The notes: a model not told the origin generated them from the sequence alone. Positions 10,563-21,670 are shown, counted from the first letter of the stretch. The stretch is DNA of 64,000 nt from Phoenix dactylifera (GCF_009389715.1 NC_052395.1:22462915-22526914); one strand, 5' to 3'. Translations and numbers: made by a program.

Positions 10563-11305
10563 AACCTCTCAAACCTGAAAGGACAACGAAAAAGGATGGG
10601 TCTGTCAGTACATACCAGTATCGGACTGTGATCTGAAGCTATCCTCGGTAGATGTTTGACATGATTGTCTGGAAACTCCTGGATCCATCCAGCTGTGGCG
10701 AAGGCCCTGTCAAGTCTCTCCCAAACTCTAGCCGGACCCTGCTGATTGTTGCACCATGTGAATCTAGGCCCTGTGGAGCCCAGATCTATCAGTCCATTTG
10801 TCGAGATAAACTCCTGAAATTCCCTCACCTTCCTCTGATAGGAAAATTGCCTCCCTCCCATCTTCTCCTGTGGATCATCTATACAATTAAAATCTCCTGC
10901 AATCAACATCGGCTGCCCCTGATCAACCAACTTGGAAGCCTCCTCCCACAGTGTCCTCCGAGCCCTGAAGTCGGTACTAGCATACACGGCTGCAAATATC
11001 CAAGGTCTCCCCTCTCCCTCAGATATCACCATGATCACTTCTTGGCTACTAACATTAAAGATGTCCAGCTTCCCACAATCCAGTTTCCAAGTTACTATGA
11101 TACCTCCCGACAACCCCTGAGAATCCACAGCATAGAAACCCCAGGACCGAGGCAGTGCCCTCCTGGCTTTAACAATACTCCTTCCGGCCAACCGGGTCTC
11201 AAATAAAACACAAATGTCTGGGTCGTGCACCTGCACCAATCTCCGAAAAGCCGGGGCGAAAGAAAGTTTCCCGGCCCCCCGACAATTCCAAAGGATCATC
11301 TTCAT
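10463..11305 (-). pseudogene. LINE 1 ORF2, apurinic-like endonuclease domain
   Basis: The N-terminal endonuclease of ORF2 (exonuclease-endonuclease-phosphatase fold) nicks the target for target-primed reverse transcription. Motifs: ILWNCRGAGK with the metal-site Asn, LFETRL with the catalytic Glu, GLSGGIIVTW, AGDFNCI and the C-terminal SDHSP. I place the start at the ATG ending in the ORF1 stop (ATGA at 11305-11302), because LINE 2 has the same arrangement and an alignable first residue. The domain itself is uninterrupted but loses frame at its junction with RT. Confidence 0.9.
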
Positions 11306-12780
11306 GGACAACCCAGTTCGGTGGCTCGACTCTCCATACCAGAGCCGACCCCATTATCCACATTTATCCCACTGTCCACATACCCTCCCGCATTGGAAAC
11401 AGGCTCAGGGTTCCCCTTCTGCACAGCTGCCAACGTTTGGGACAAGAGCTCACTGTGGCTTGGATTGCTATTTCCCCGTGCCAAATGGCACAAGGAATCC
11501 ACAGTAGTCCCGTCTCCCTCCCTGCCGCAGACTCCCTTCATTTTCGCATCTGCCTCAGCTCGAGCGGGCGCCTCCAGACCTTCCGGCACCTGCACCACCC
11601 CCTTCGACGTCTCCGCCGCCTTCAAGACCGCCGGGAGATCCCCGACTGAGGTGGCACGGGACATCCTCCAGCCAGCAGGACGACCGCCGTTGGCTTCCCG
11701 CCCGCCGCCAGCCTTAGGTGGCCTGGAACTCGACGATGCCACCGGCGGAGGGGAGCTCCGGCTTCTCCGATGCCCAACCGCCACCAACCTCCGGAATCCC
11801 ATGGCCGGACGAACACCGGCGGCTGGACACGAAAAATCGGCGAAGCTGCCTCTCTTTGACGGGCTGCGGGCGCGTTTGAGCGGACTCAAACCCGGTCCAC
11901 GACCCGCATCCGTCTTAGGTAGCTCCCGGTCAATCACTATTGGACCCAGCCCAGCGCCAGGCCCAGTATCACCCGACCCCCTCCTCGGGCTAGGCGGGCC
12001 AGAGCCCGGCCGCCTATACACAGTAGGGATGGGCCGTGAGTTGCCAGCCCAATCTACCTCCGGCCGGTCCATCTCGACCAGTATCGAGTCGCTGGTCGAC
12101 TCGGACAGTGCCCCAAACGCCCCCCCGAGTTGACCCACCCCACCTCCCGAGTGGCCGTTGGAACTTTCTCCTTTGCCCTGCTCCGGTGATTTCCTCTGAG
12201 CTACCTTAGATGGCTTCTGCCAACCATCCAGGTCCACAGGGGAGACAGAAGGAGTCGTCTCCCCATCCACCGGAGGTGTCTTCGTCCGAGAAGGCGTACC
12301 CACCGGTTTTGGACCACTCTCCGACGCCATCGGCTTCCTCGGCTTCACGTTCCCTCCGCCGGCTCTCATTTGCCGAACCCTATGGGTTACCAACCACGGC
12401 CCATAACTTGGGTTCACCGGAGGACCGTTCCCACCGGCCCCTCCCTGTGAAGGGATCTCCGATGTACCGTTCGGCTCATCCGTCACCGCCTCGGTACCCC
12501 CGTCCACTGGGACCTCGACCGGACTCGCCGCACAGAAGTCTTCTCCGTGCCCCACTCTACCGCATCTGCAGCATGGGTTCGGAAGGTTCTCAAAGATGAA
12601 ACCTTGCCAAACTCTCTCCTCCCGCCCCTGTGCCTTCCCCTTCACAAAAGTGCCGCCTCTCAGAGGGAATCGGAGGTCCACCTCTATCTTGACCCGGGCA
12701 AAACCTCGCTTCTTGCCCTGTTCTGTTATCTCATCCACCGCCAGCGGCTTACCGGCCTTCGCCGCCATCTGAAGGATGAC
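11302..12780 (-). pseudogene. LINE 1 ORF1 (gag-like), N-terminally truncated
   Basis: An RNA-binding ORF1 protein of plant LINEs. What remains is the end of the DUF4283-type domain (AAKAGKPLAVDE, GFARVKIEVDL), one zinc knuckle CX2CX4HX4C (CCRCGRVGHGEDFC, about residues 81-94 of the frame) and a long Pro/Ser/Gly-rich disordered tail. The open frame extends past the element to an ATG at 12813, but its first 13 or so codons are host flanking DNA. Comparison with LINE 2 shows that roughly 190 N-terminal residues are lost. Its TGA stop overlaps the ORF2 ATG. Confidence 0.88.
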
Positions 12781-12781
12781 A

Positions 12782-15700
12782 CAGGACCACTCGAAGAAAG
12801 AAGCATAGGTCATGAAGACGATGATCGATAGCTACTTGTGTTGCTTCATGCATGCAGAGTATCGCTACCAGAGGAAGCGAGCTAAGTCTTGGTTTTTGGA
12901 TTTATCACGACTTTGTGAAGGCCATGCTGGTCTCATGCCTGTCAGAATCTTATTGAAGTAAACAATAAAACGGTTTGGCGATCACCAAATAGATCCTGGA
13001 TCAATTGGAGTTGAGCTGAAAATTATTTCATAATTTGAAAATATTTTTAATTATTAAAAGATTCTTATATTACAATTACAAAGCTCGTTGAGCAGTTCTA
13101 AAGTTATTACAGGAGTCCTGGATAGACCCAAGTTAAGCTATCCGGGGATCCCTTAAGAAAATTAGAACTATTCAGCAGCTCCTAAACAACAAGATCCATA
13201 TGGCCGAATGCATGAAAGTCTGTAGTTTTCATATGGCATTGGTGTTACTGAAACAATAACTATAGATTTAATTATTTATTGGCCCTTCAGTTAAATTTTC
13301 AGATAAAATCGCAAAACCTTGTTAATTGTAAGTGAATTATATTTGGAAATAATTATTTACAGGTAATAATGAATGTTTAATGGTTCATTGACCTCTAATT
13401 CATAAGTTTGACGCAAACAGGATGTAATTGATAAAGTTTGATGGAATATTAGTAATTTTTAGACAATGAAATCTGTCATTCGATCAAATAGTATGATGGA
13501 TATAATATACTTAAATGGAAAAGAATTTAAAAAAAACAATTTTTTGTATATTGCAAGGCAAAAGCATACTTTCTTCTTTTTGTCTGTTAGCTCCGTTTGG
13601 AAGAGGTGTTGCCACTTTAACATGTATTTGGTAAGTAAATTGAGAAAGTACTTTTTGAATGACAAAATGACCATAAAGGATATTGCATAGTATTATACAA
13701 TAGAGTATAATAAAATATAATATGTATTAATAAATAAATATATAATATAGTATAATATTATTATAATATAATATAATATTAGTATAATATAGTAATATAA
13801 TATTGCACACTATAGCATAATAATTTAATTTAATATAATATTAAATTATTTAACATAACAGATCAATGTATTATGATATAATGTAATATAATATTATATT
13901 TATAGTATAATATAATAATAAAGATATAAAATATTATAATTATTAGTGTAAATTAATTTTTCATATCTAACAAATTTTCTAACTAGGTAATAAAATTGGT
14001 TAAACAATTATTAAAGAAATATTTTGTGTAATTGTTATATTTTATCACGGATATTTTGGTCAAAAAAAATAGCTTTCCGACCCGGCCTAAAAGTGCTTTT
14101 CCGAAAAGCTCTAAAATGGAGCTTCTCCCAAAAAGCTGTTTTTAGCTTTCTAGAAAAGCTAAAAGGCTTTACAAAATTTTTGCCAAACACCCATATTTTA
14201 TCTAAAAGTAATTTTGGATGGTTAGAAAGTACTTTTTAGCTCTCCAAAAGCTCTTCCAAATGAGGCTAAGTTGCTTGTCTTCTTTCTATCTCCCCCATAT
14301 ATTCCCATTTATATGATGACGACAAGCTAGAATAATTTACAGAGAACAAGAATTCCATCTTATGGACACTATCATGTATAGGATAATTAAAAAGCCTAAA
14401 ATATCACTAATGCTTCTTTTTCTTCTTCTTTAGACGAACTTGTACTATAAGTAGTGTCATGTTGGACTAAAAATGAGACTTTTGAAATCCATATTGTTGC
14501 TGCTAGTCTTGGGGGGATGCCGATGCGGGCCACCTCTATGGATCTGTCAGGTAAAAGTCAAAGAGCTCACTAGATTGGCTCCGATCGGATCCTTCGATGC
14601 TTAAGTTACAGAAGATTATCCCCCTAATGTTTAAGTTAGAGAGGGTTATTTGATGGGAAGTTAGAAGGAAGAAAAAAATAACTTTTTTGGACTTAAACAT
14701 CGGAGGGCTCGGCCAGAGCCAAACTCTCCGACCCTTGTCTATTATCTTGGAGGTCTACGGCGATGGTTTGCATAGGGTTCTAGAACCGGCGGCAGCACAT
14801 ACAATTCCTAAACTTATTATATATTTTGAATGTTAGCATTTTATTTTCATGATTAATGTTTTCCTTTCTTTTCATTTTTTTTTAATTAAAGGGCAGTGAA
14901 ATTGAATTGCCCGTATGTGACATTGATAGATGGGTTCCTTGGGCTACATACATGGCCGCCGACGCAGGTCTGTACTATATAACTGGGTCAATCAGCTTTG
15001 TTTTCTTTGGAGCTGAAATAATCATTTGTCGACCTCTGATTCCTTTATTTTATTAACGAAGAGCTAATAATATAAGCCTACTTAGGGGAGAAAAAACGCA
15101 TGGATCAGATGAATGCCATATATTGTAGAGCCTACAAAAGAATGCCCGCCACAGGCTGTTTTCAATTGGTTTATCTACATGTTTGAACAGAATTAACACT
15201 CCTTTGTTTATCATATGGGTAAGCTCAAAATAGAAATAGATTGTATGCGATTAAAGAATTCATGTTACAGCTGTCAATGACTGCCAACCGTATCTTCTCT
15301 GTAAGGTCTCTCAAAAGTGACAAACTTTTCCTGGAGATTGAGACCCGAGTGGATGTTGAAAATAAAGGAAGAGGTCGCAAAATATCCAGATTGGCTTGCT
15401 AACGTAGTCCCTGTTACGAAGAAGGATGGCCAGATGGATTTTTGGGACTAGCCAATGAGGAGATAGAAGGCAAAGCTCTTGAATATGGCAGGCCGCCCAA
15501 TTCTCAACTCTGTCCTATCACATGCCAATGAAAAGAACCTAAACCGACGGTGCTTTTCCGGGCTAACCTTGTTTCTATTTGTTGGTGGGACATTTCCACG
15601 AGATTGAAGTTATATATTTTTTAATTCTCATTTTCATTTTCTTACGTCCTTTTTTCACCTATGAAAGAAGTGGGAGGGAGGAAAAAGCCATCTCCATCCC

Positions 15701-16237
15701 TAATTAACATCCACATCCTTTCAACGTATCTTACCATCTTGTTTTTTATCCCACATCTAATTAACATTATACGTAATCAAGAGAACATCCATGGGGTACG
15801 ATCATCTCAAATGGCTGGTCCATGAACTTCATAAATACATGCGCATATGTGGTTTGATTGTTGACGTGATTCAGTAAAACTGAGAAATTATGAAATAAAT
15901 GCCTTGAAAATAAATAGATAAGAAGGTTTTGAACATTGTCTTCAACAAGAGGTACATCTGGTGGTTGCCAGCTTACTTGTGTATCTAACATATCTATATA
16001 AATAACTCATGCATGGAAAGTGATGAGTTGGAAACTTTATAACATACCTAACCTATCTTTATAACAAGAGATATCCATGAACTTTATGCCACTACATAGA
16101 TACTACAGCCACTATAGAACATTACACCCTCATACAAACATCCATCTTAAGGATCATAACAACTATAAGCTCTTCTTTAACCCGTTACATGTTATTGACA
16201 TGCTCAGCGAAGAACCATGTGCCCCTTAGCTTGACAC
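12782..16237. repeat. Unit A 3' flank: non-coding part of the SD-RLK duplication unit
   Basis: This stretch aligns with 35507-40420 (unit B) and from about 13209 with 53802-55900 (unit C), so it is the downstream half of the duplicated unit. It contains a Tourist-like MITE (13591-14266), shared lowland sequence with the CACTATCATGTATAGG landmark (14367), and a conserved 3' flank at 15600-16237. No convincing gene is present; the short frames do not persist between units. Compared with unit B it lacks the hAT insertion: the site at about 14978 reads ATAACTGGGTCAATC. Confidence 0.82.
13591..14266. mobile_element. Tourist-like MITE, unit A copy (left end damaged)
   Basis: The right terminus reads CCAAATGAGGC followed by TAA (14267-14269), matching the intact unit B copy at 36418-37182. 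The left terminus is shortened to CTCCGTTTGG with loss of the TAA duplication and part of the subterminal sequence. The interior is an extremely AT-rich (TAATATA)n-like tract at 13690-13940. No coding capacity. Confidence 0.8.
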
Positions 16238-18670
16238 CTATTGAAGGAAATCCTGAGATTGATCAAGTGCATCGTTGTATTCAGTTGATGACAACTGATA
16301 ACGAATTTGGCTCTGATCTTCCGTGAGAAGCTGAAGAGACCTAGGAATTGGCGGCATGCTCACCTCCAGGACTCCCTCTAGGATCTGCACCACCTGTCCC
16401 ATTGTTGGCCTGTCAGCTTCAGAGTCTTGAATGCACCGGCAAGCAACTCTGCAGACTCTGGTTAGCTCTTCAAGGTCGGCAGCACCATTCAATCTATGGT
16501 CTAATAAGCTAAATATATCGCCTTCAACGACCTTCGCTGCCGCCCAGGATGGATAAAAGATTTTGCTTTCATCCCTAGAGTGCGTTGTGTTTCGATTGCC
16601 TGATATCAGCTCAAAGAGCATCATCCCGAAGCTGTAGACGTCAACCTTGGAGGTGATTGGCAGGCCTGAAATCCACTCGGGTGCGAGGTAGCCAACGGTT
16701 CCCCTCATGGTTGTCAGGACCCTGCTGAAGTCGCGACCGATGAGCTTCGCCATGCCAAAGTCTGCAACTTTGGCACAGAAGTCCTTGTCTAGGAGTATGT
16801 TGTCTGGCTTTATGTCACAGTGTATGATGCACTCCCTGCACTTCTCATGGAGGTAGCCTAATCCTCTCGCAATCCCAAGAATAATTTGATACCTCGTCTT
16901 CCAGTCCAGAACCGTGGATTTGTTTTGAAAGAGATGAGAGTCCAGGGAACCTCCGGACATGTACTCATAAACTAGAAGCCTCTTGCTGCCCTCGGTGCAG
17001 AAACCGCGAAGGTGAACCAGATTGACATGCTGAATAGCAGCCAATGTGCTCACTTCGGTTCGGAATTGCTTCTCCCCTTGTCTCAAGCCTTCAAGCTTCT
17101 TCACAGCTACTTCGGTTGAGTCAATTAATGTCCCTTTAAAAACGGAGCCAAAGCCTCCGCTGCCCAACTTCTCAGAGAAGTTCTTGGTCACACGCCGCAA
17201 ATCACCATAAGTAAACTGAATCAAAGAACCCTCAACTTGTTTTTCCATCCGAATTCGTTTCCTCCTTTGAAACGCCCAAATTAGTCCGACGAGAACACCC
17301 GAGATCCCAAGAATTCCACCGATGACACTAACAGATAGATCTATTACCAACTTATGTGAGCTACTTGAAGCTGGGAAATCAGAGGCAGCGAGCCGGAGAT
17401 GCAGAGTACCAGCTGCACTATCACCATCATAGAGTTGTTGAAGGTTCCGAATGTCCCCATTCCAAATTGAGCATCCACTCACATAAGCATACGCGTTGCA
17501 TGAGCAGCTGTTCAAGCAAGCCTGTTCGCAATCTCTAGCACTCCCGACAGTCAAGTTCTGCGGATTGGCAGGCAATCTCATATTGGTCATCTCAACGAAT
17601 CTATCCCCTTCTCCACCGGTCGAGCTTTTATTGCTGCATCGCAAACTGGTTTTCCTCACGCACCCTGACTTCCAAACATTGAACTCCCATTCTTCCATTG
17701 AAGCTGGTTCAAAACCATAGGAGCACCTGCAAATATTTGAGCTTTTCTGGTCGCAGATACCGAAAGCTCCACATAGAGAGTAGACATCACATTGAGCCGA
17801 AGGTTGAGTAAAGATTGCCTGCCACTCCTGGGCGCCGTTCAGCCAATAGAATTGCTTTAATAGCCCCGATGATTCAATCACACACCGAGTGATGAAAGAA
17901 CTGTCCCGGATGGTATACATGGCATACTTCCGCTGCTTGTTGTCGACGAAGGTGAAGTTGAAGGGAGTGCTTTCTCTGGTACTAGGGACTGCAGTGAAGT
18001 ACTGGCCATTCCACAGCCCACCGCTCCAATAAATTTCAGAACCATTCCACAGCAATACGAACTGATTGGATCCATCGGGGTCCATACTATGAGCGAAAGG
18101 CCCGGGGGCAGGATTCTCACGATTCTCCCATGAAGTCATGCTCTGATACTCCTCTGTGATCTTGTTAACTCCAAGCCATCCTCCTGGCATCCATGTGTCA
18201 GTTGGGTGATCAAAACTCTGCCAAATTGTAGTGTTTGACCCATTTCTTATAACGAGATTTCCGGTGTCCAGAAGCACGGCAACCGTGGAATTCGAGGTTG
18301 ATGGAGTTGAATTGGATGACCAAACTGGGATTTTGGAAATGTTGAGGAGGACTAGTTTGCCATCTTCTGAGATTTTTAACTCGGCAGAGGAGGTGTTGGA
18401 GATGGGTGTTGCTCTGTTCGCCACCCAGACTACAGTTTGGACAGGAATTGTTTTGTACCAGATACCTATGTAATAGTTACGGGAGTTACCTGGTGTGAAG
18501 AACCCCAGCTCAAACTTGCCTTCTTTGGACACTATGGTCTGGTTTCCGGAGACGGACTGGCCCAAAGAGATGCTATCAGTTGCTCCACAGTGTTGGATGT
18601 TGAGAGAAGAGAAGAGAAAGAAGAGAAGAAAGAAGGAGAGAGAGGAATATGGCCTTATCTCAGTATCCAT
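16238..18670 (-). CDS. G-type lectin S-receptor-like serine/threonine kinase, copy A (intact, 810 aa)
   Basis: A single-exon plasma-membrane receptor kinase of the S-domain family, close in architecture to Arabidopsis At2g19130-type proteins; ligand unknown. Domain order: signal peptide (about 1-30), bulb-type mannose-binding lectin domain (31-170), S-locus glycoprotein region (about 200-290), EGF-like Cys cluster (294-320), PAN/apple domain (about 345-428 with CEQACLNSCSCNAYAYVSGC), transmembrane helix (about 441-467) with RRKR stop-transfer, kinase (502-770). Kinase residues present: GSGGFGSV loop 503-510, K524 in VAVKK, E539, HCD 617-619, DFG 637-639, APE 663-665. HCD replaces HRD, so it is a non-RD kinase, a class often linked to immune signalling. 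Many NxS/T sites occur in the ectodomain. The start is the first ATG (18670), shared with copies B and C. Oddity: R745 replaces the Trp of the VACWCIQ motif kept in B, C and D. Confidence 0.93.
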   Translation of the reverse strand: MDTEIRPYSSLSFFLLFFLFSSLNIQHCGATDSISLGQSVSGNQTIVSKEGKFELGFFTPGNSRNYYIGIWYKTIPVQTVVWVANRATPISNTSSAELKISEDGKLVLLNISKIPVWSSNSTPSTSNSTVAVLLDTGNLVIRNGSNTTIWQSFDHPTDTWMPGGWLGVNKITEEYQSMTSWENRENPAPGPFAHSMDPDGSNQFVLLWNGSEIYWSGGLWNGQYFTAVPSTRESTPFNFTFVDNKQRKYAMYTIRDSSFITRCVIESSGLLKQFYWLNGAQEWQAIFTQPSAQCDVYSLCGAFGICDQKSSNICRCSYGFEPASMEEWEFNVWKSGCVRKTSLRCSNKSSTGGEGDRFVEMTNMRLPANPQNLTVGSARDCEQACLNSCSCNAYAYVSGCSIWNGDIRNLQQLYDGDSAAGTLHLRLAASDFPASSSSHKLVIDLSVSVIGGILGISGVLVGLIWAFQRRKRIRMEKQVEGSLIQFTYGDLRRVTKNFSEKLGSGGFGSVFKGTLIDSTEVAVKKLEGLRQGEKQFRTEVSTLAAIQHVNLVHLRGFCTEGSKRLLVYEYMSGGSLDSHLFQNKSTVLDWKTRYQIILGIARGLGYLHEKCRECIIHCDIKPDNILLDKDFCAKVADFGMAKLIGRDFSRVLTTMRGTVGYLAPEWISGLPITSKVDVYSFGMMLFELISGNRNTTHSRDESKIFYPSWAAAKVVEGDIFSLLDHRLNGAADLEELTRVCRVACRCIQDSEADRPTMGQVVQILEGVLEVSMPPIPRSLQLLTEDQSQIRYQLSSTEYNDALDQSQDFLQ

Positions 18671-18714
18671 GGGGGCACAAGCAAGCGACAGAAACCAGCC
18701 TGCTTATGTAAATA

Positions 18715-18726
18715 TGTATAAATAAG
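18715..18726 (-). promoter_or_regulatory. Possible TATA-like element upstream of SD-RLK A
   Basis: Minus-strand CTTATTTATACA lies about 45-56 bp before the ATG. The same sequence is conserved at the matching place in unit C (about 58756-58767), whereas unit B diverges here. Position and composition fit a core promoter, but the 5' UTR would be short. Confidence 0.35.
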
Positions 18727-18883
18727 AGGCAGTCGCTGCAGCTTCTTTTTAGGTTATTTTAACGGCAGTCAAATTTCAAATATTAAAAGGGACGATTAAA
18801 TTTCTTTTCTTAATTTGGGCCCGTTAAGAAGATTCAAGTCATTTACAATTTTAGGGTCATTAGAAGATTCACTGATGGAAAGT

Positions 18884-19187
18884 TAAGCAAGGTGAGTTAT
18901 CAAAGTCGAGTTGTTATGAAGATCTAGTACCCTCTTCATGTCCATGCCGAAACTTCCTACGGAAAAAATCAATAGCTGCTTTGTCCTCCATTCAAGGCTA
19001 AATAACCAGCCTTCAAAAGAAGGGTAATCAGTCCTGTTGGAAAATCTAATAGATTGAAGTCCAAGTAATGTTGATAAAAGATAGCGTAAGTCAGCCAAGG
19101 AAGGTGAATTATCAAAGTCTAGTTGTTATGAAGATCTAGTACCCTCTTCAAGTCCATGTCGAGACTTTGGAAAAAATCAATAGCTAC
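18884..19187. repeat. Two-copy tandem repeat upstream of SD-RLK A
   Basis: AAGGTGAGTTATCAAAGTC at about 18890 recurs at about 19101 as AAGGTGAATTATCAAAGTC. Each is followed by the same GTTATGAAGATCTAGTACCC and AAAAAATCAATAGCT landmarks, giving a period of about 210 bp. Units B and C carry related two-copy structures at the same distance upstream of their genes. Confidence 0.75.
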
Positions 19188-21470
19188 TTCTGGTAACCAT
19201 GCTTACCTTGTCCTGGGGGTTGATCAATCGGGACCACGCGCAAAAAGAAGCATAGGTCATGAAGACCATGATCAATAGCGGAGTGAGACAGTCGATCAAC
19301 TTGTGGATCTAATTTGTGGTTGTGTTGCTTCATGCATGCAGAGTGTCGCTACCAGAGGAAGCAATCTGCTTCCAAGTCTTGGATTTGGATTTATGACGAC
19401 TTTGTGAAGGTCATGCTTGTCTCATGCCTGATATTGATATATGGTTGGAAGAACTTCCCTGTGATATATGTCTGATATTGATTTTGGGGTCAGATTGATT
19501 TAGGTTTCCCACCAGAGTGATGAGGGTGGTCAGTTTTCTTTCCTTTCTGCATGTATGTTCTACAAAGTAAAAGAAGAAACCATGCAGGCTTGTTAATATG
19601 ATTATACTTTTTTTATTTCATGCCTACTTTGATAATGACTTGGTTGCTTGCCTTCTTTCCACCTCTCACTTCAATTTATATGATCCCTACAATCCAGTCC
19701 CTGTTGCAGAGACACCTTGAAATTTGCAAGGATGGCCTTGTTGCCTGCATGAGAAAATATGGTAACCACCAGTTTCTTGACTCCTAGTGCTGTCATCAGA
19801 CCAATCTAATTCCCATTATAGCTTTTTCCTACTTCTTTTAAGTCCGTCATGCGACAGTTAGCATGCATTTATAATGTATAGTACAATAAATATAAATTTT
19901 TATCACTAAAACTAACTTAATGATGAACCCAACAGCAGGAGACTCAAAAACAAAAAGGCCGATTCAGATCCTTAGAAGCCTTGCGGACTTCCACTTTAGG
20001 CAGAGTTCCTGTTCATGTACTGTTCTATGTTCTAACAGTGATCAAGGATGATAATCATCTCAATAATATTCTTATCTGATAACCCCAAATTCTGGCAATA
20101 ACTCCGTACACACAATCCAGGATGCTGATAATCGTGTCCTCATAATGCTGTGTCACAGCAAAATTTGTTTATGCTCTCTCACAATATTAGTTCCTTTCTG
20201 TCAAGCACCCTTTTCAGATGGAGTTTCTCGGTTTTATTTCATTGATTCTTCTCTACAAGCTAATCAGTGCTAATGCAACTTAACATATCTACGCAAGATT
20301 GACAGGAAGCATTAAAACATGCGGTGTTACATGACGACAAGGTTCTGCCTAGACAGATGAATTTTCTATTCATACTGGGATTGACAATCTTTTGAGGGTA
20401 TATATAGAGAATATTGCATGTAGAAAATCATCAGTATTGATAGCTAGCTAGCTACTTGCTAATGTAAGGGAAAATGAACACCTAAATTTTCTCTTGAAAA
20501 GAAAAAGAGAAAATTGATTAAAAGAAGTCCAAAAGACTTTTTTTTTAACAAAGATATCGATCATATTTTACTATTATGAAGGTTGTGAATAGATTAATAG
20601 CATAATAGAGCACAAAGTCGAGTACCAATGTTAGAGTCAGAGAATTCAAAAGAAGTTGGGAGTTTCTTCCTATCCTGCTAACGGATAGAGAAAGGAGAAT
20701 TAGGGTTTTAACGAGACGAAGGGAATAGAAAGGTTTTTATGATGGAGTGAAGGAGGGCTTGGGGTTTCGGATTCGTTACCTGCTGACAAGAAGAGGTGAG
20801 GTTGAAGCCGATAGATCACACGACTTTGGAAGAGAGACATCGAGGCATGACTTTCTCGGAGAACGCCCTCAGTAAAACTTGAAATATTTAGATTCTCGAG
20901 TTTTTTTTTTTTTTTATGGAAAATGAACGAAGCGAGTCGCACTGCCTCAATGTTTATTGAAATAATCTATTTACAAGATATAGTGCCTTGAGTTATCGGA
21001 TGTACATTATGCCCCCAGAATAAGTTTATTGTCAAAAAAAAATTGAAGTTAAAATAAAAAATGATTCAAACATCCTCAAATCAAATTAGGATCGTTATGA
21101 AATCATTCTGTTGTTAAGTCCACGTAGAGACTGCAAAACGGCTTTTTTTATGAAAAAGGGTAGGATTTACTGAAAGTTTTATGTACATAGCTTCCACCGC
21201 AACCCACTAACGTAGTGGCCTTTGCTGGAAGGATCATCGAAATAGTGACCCATAGACACGCTGGGGCCAACCTTATTTAGTTCATGAAAGCAGGATTTAC
21301 AAGAGAGTTAGATGTCGTCCCATTCGTCCTACTACCTGCTCGTTTCAATTTTTGTAAACCAGTACACTTTCCCGGTTCTCAAGCAGGCGGAGGGGAGCTA
21401 ATTAAGGTGAGCAAACTTCCTCCAACAAGACACTCGCTGAGCTTGCTCCATTGTTTCCTTACTCTCTAGT
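19188..21470. other. Degraded start of a further duplication unit, then unassigned DNA
   Basis: From 19188 (AGCTACTTCTGGTAACCATGC) to about 19440 the sequence aligns with the start of unit B at 35449-35750. The end of unit A therefore joins directly to the beginning of another unit, head to tail. Beyond 19440 only short similarities remain (about 19635-19700 resembles 14270-14330). From 19700 to 21470 I recognise no gene, RNA or repeat family. Confidence 0.6.
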
Positions 21471-21471
21471 A

Positions 21472-21670
21472 TTATATTCTGAGTTGTTTCGTGCCGGCGT
21501 CGTTGAACAGTAAACTCCAAAGGTCAGTAATCGCAGTTTTGATTTGCCCATTACAGGTCGCCATCCAGTCTTGAAACAGACTTCTGACGCGTTGGAAGAG
21601 AGATGTAGGTGAGGTGGCCACAATTTTAAATATTCTGCTGTTCCGTTCTACCCACAAGCTCCAGCAAGGT
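21472..21670 (-). pseudogene. LINE ORF2 scrap (end of zf-RVT region)
   Basis: The minus-strand translation contains PCWSLWVERNSRIFK and LFQRVRSLFQDWM. This matches the Trp- and Arg-rich segment that follows the zinc finger in plant LINE reverse transcriptases (compare YHIWLARNDRLFEG in LINE 1). It stops abruptly at 21670 where an LTR-like TGTAAGACCC begins, suggesting the fragment was cut by a later LTR insertion. It belongs to a different LINE lineage from LINEs 1-3. Confidence 0.6.

Larger units (their letters stand above)
7052..12780 (-). mobile_element. LINE 1: 5'-truncated L1-type non-LTR retrotransposon
   Basis: A plant L1-clade LINE on the minus strand. Its poly(A) tail appears as a T-rich tract with TTTTC interruptions (7052-7145). 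Gene order on its own strand is ORF1 remnant, endonuclease, reverse transcriptase, zinc-finger/connection domain, RNase H, tail. The right boundary was placed by comparison with the paralogous unit at 35507: host sequence resumes at 12782 (CAGGACCACTCGAAG). ORF1 is entered in mid-domain, so the 5' end is truncated. No target-site duplication is visible; instead about 70 bp of the target seen at 27495-27507 plus 35444-35508 is missing. Several frameshifts make it inactive. Confidence 0.92.

Noticed and set aside
12781-12813. Native start of LINE 1 ORF1 at 12813
   Set aside because: The first 13 or so codons align with unit B host flank at 35507-35530, so this ATG is outside the element.
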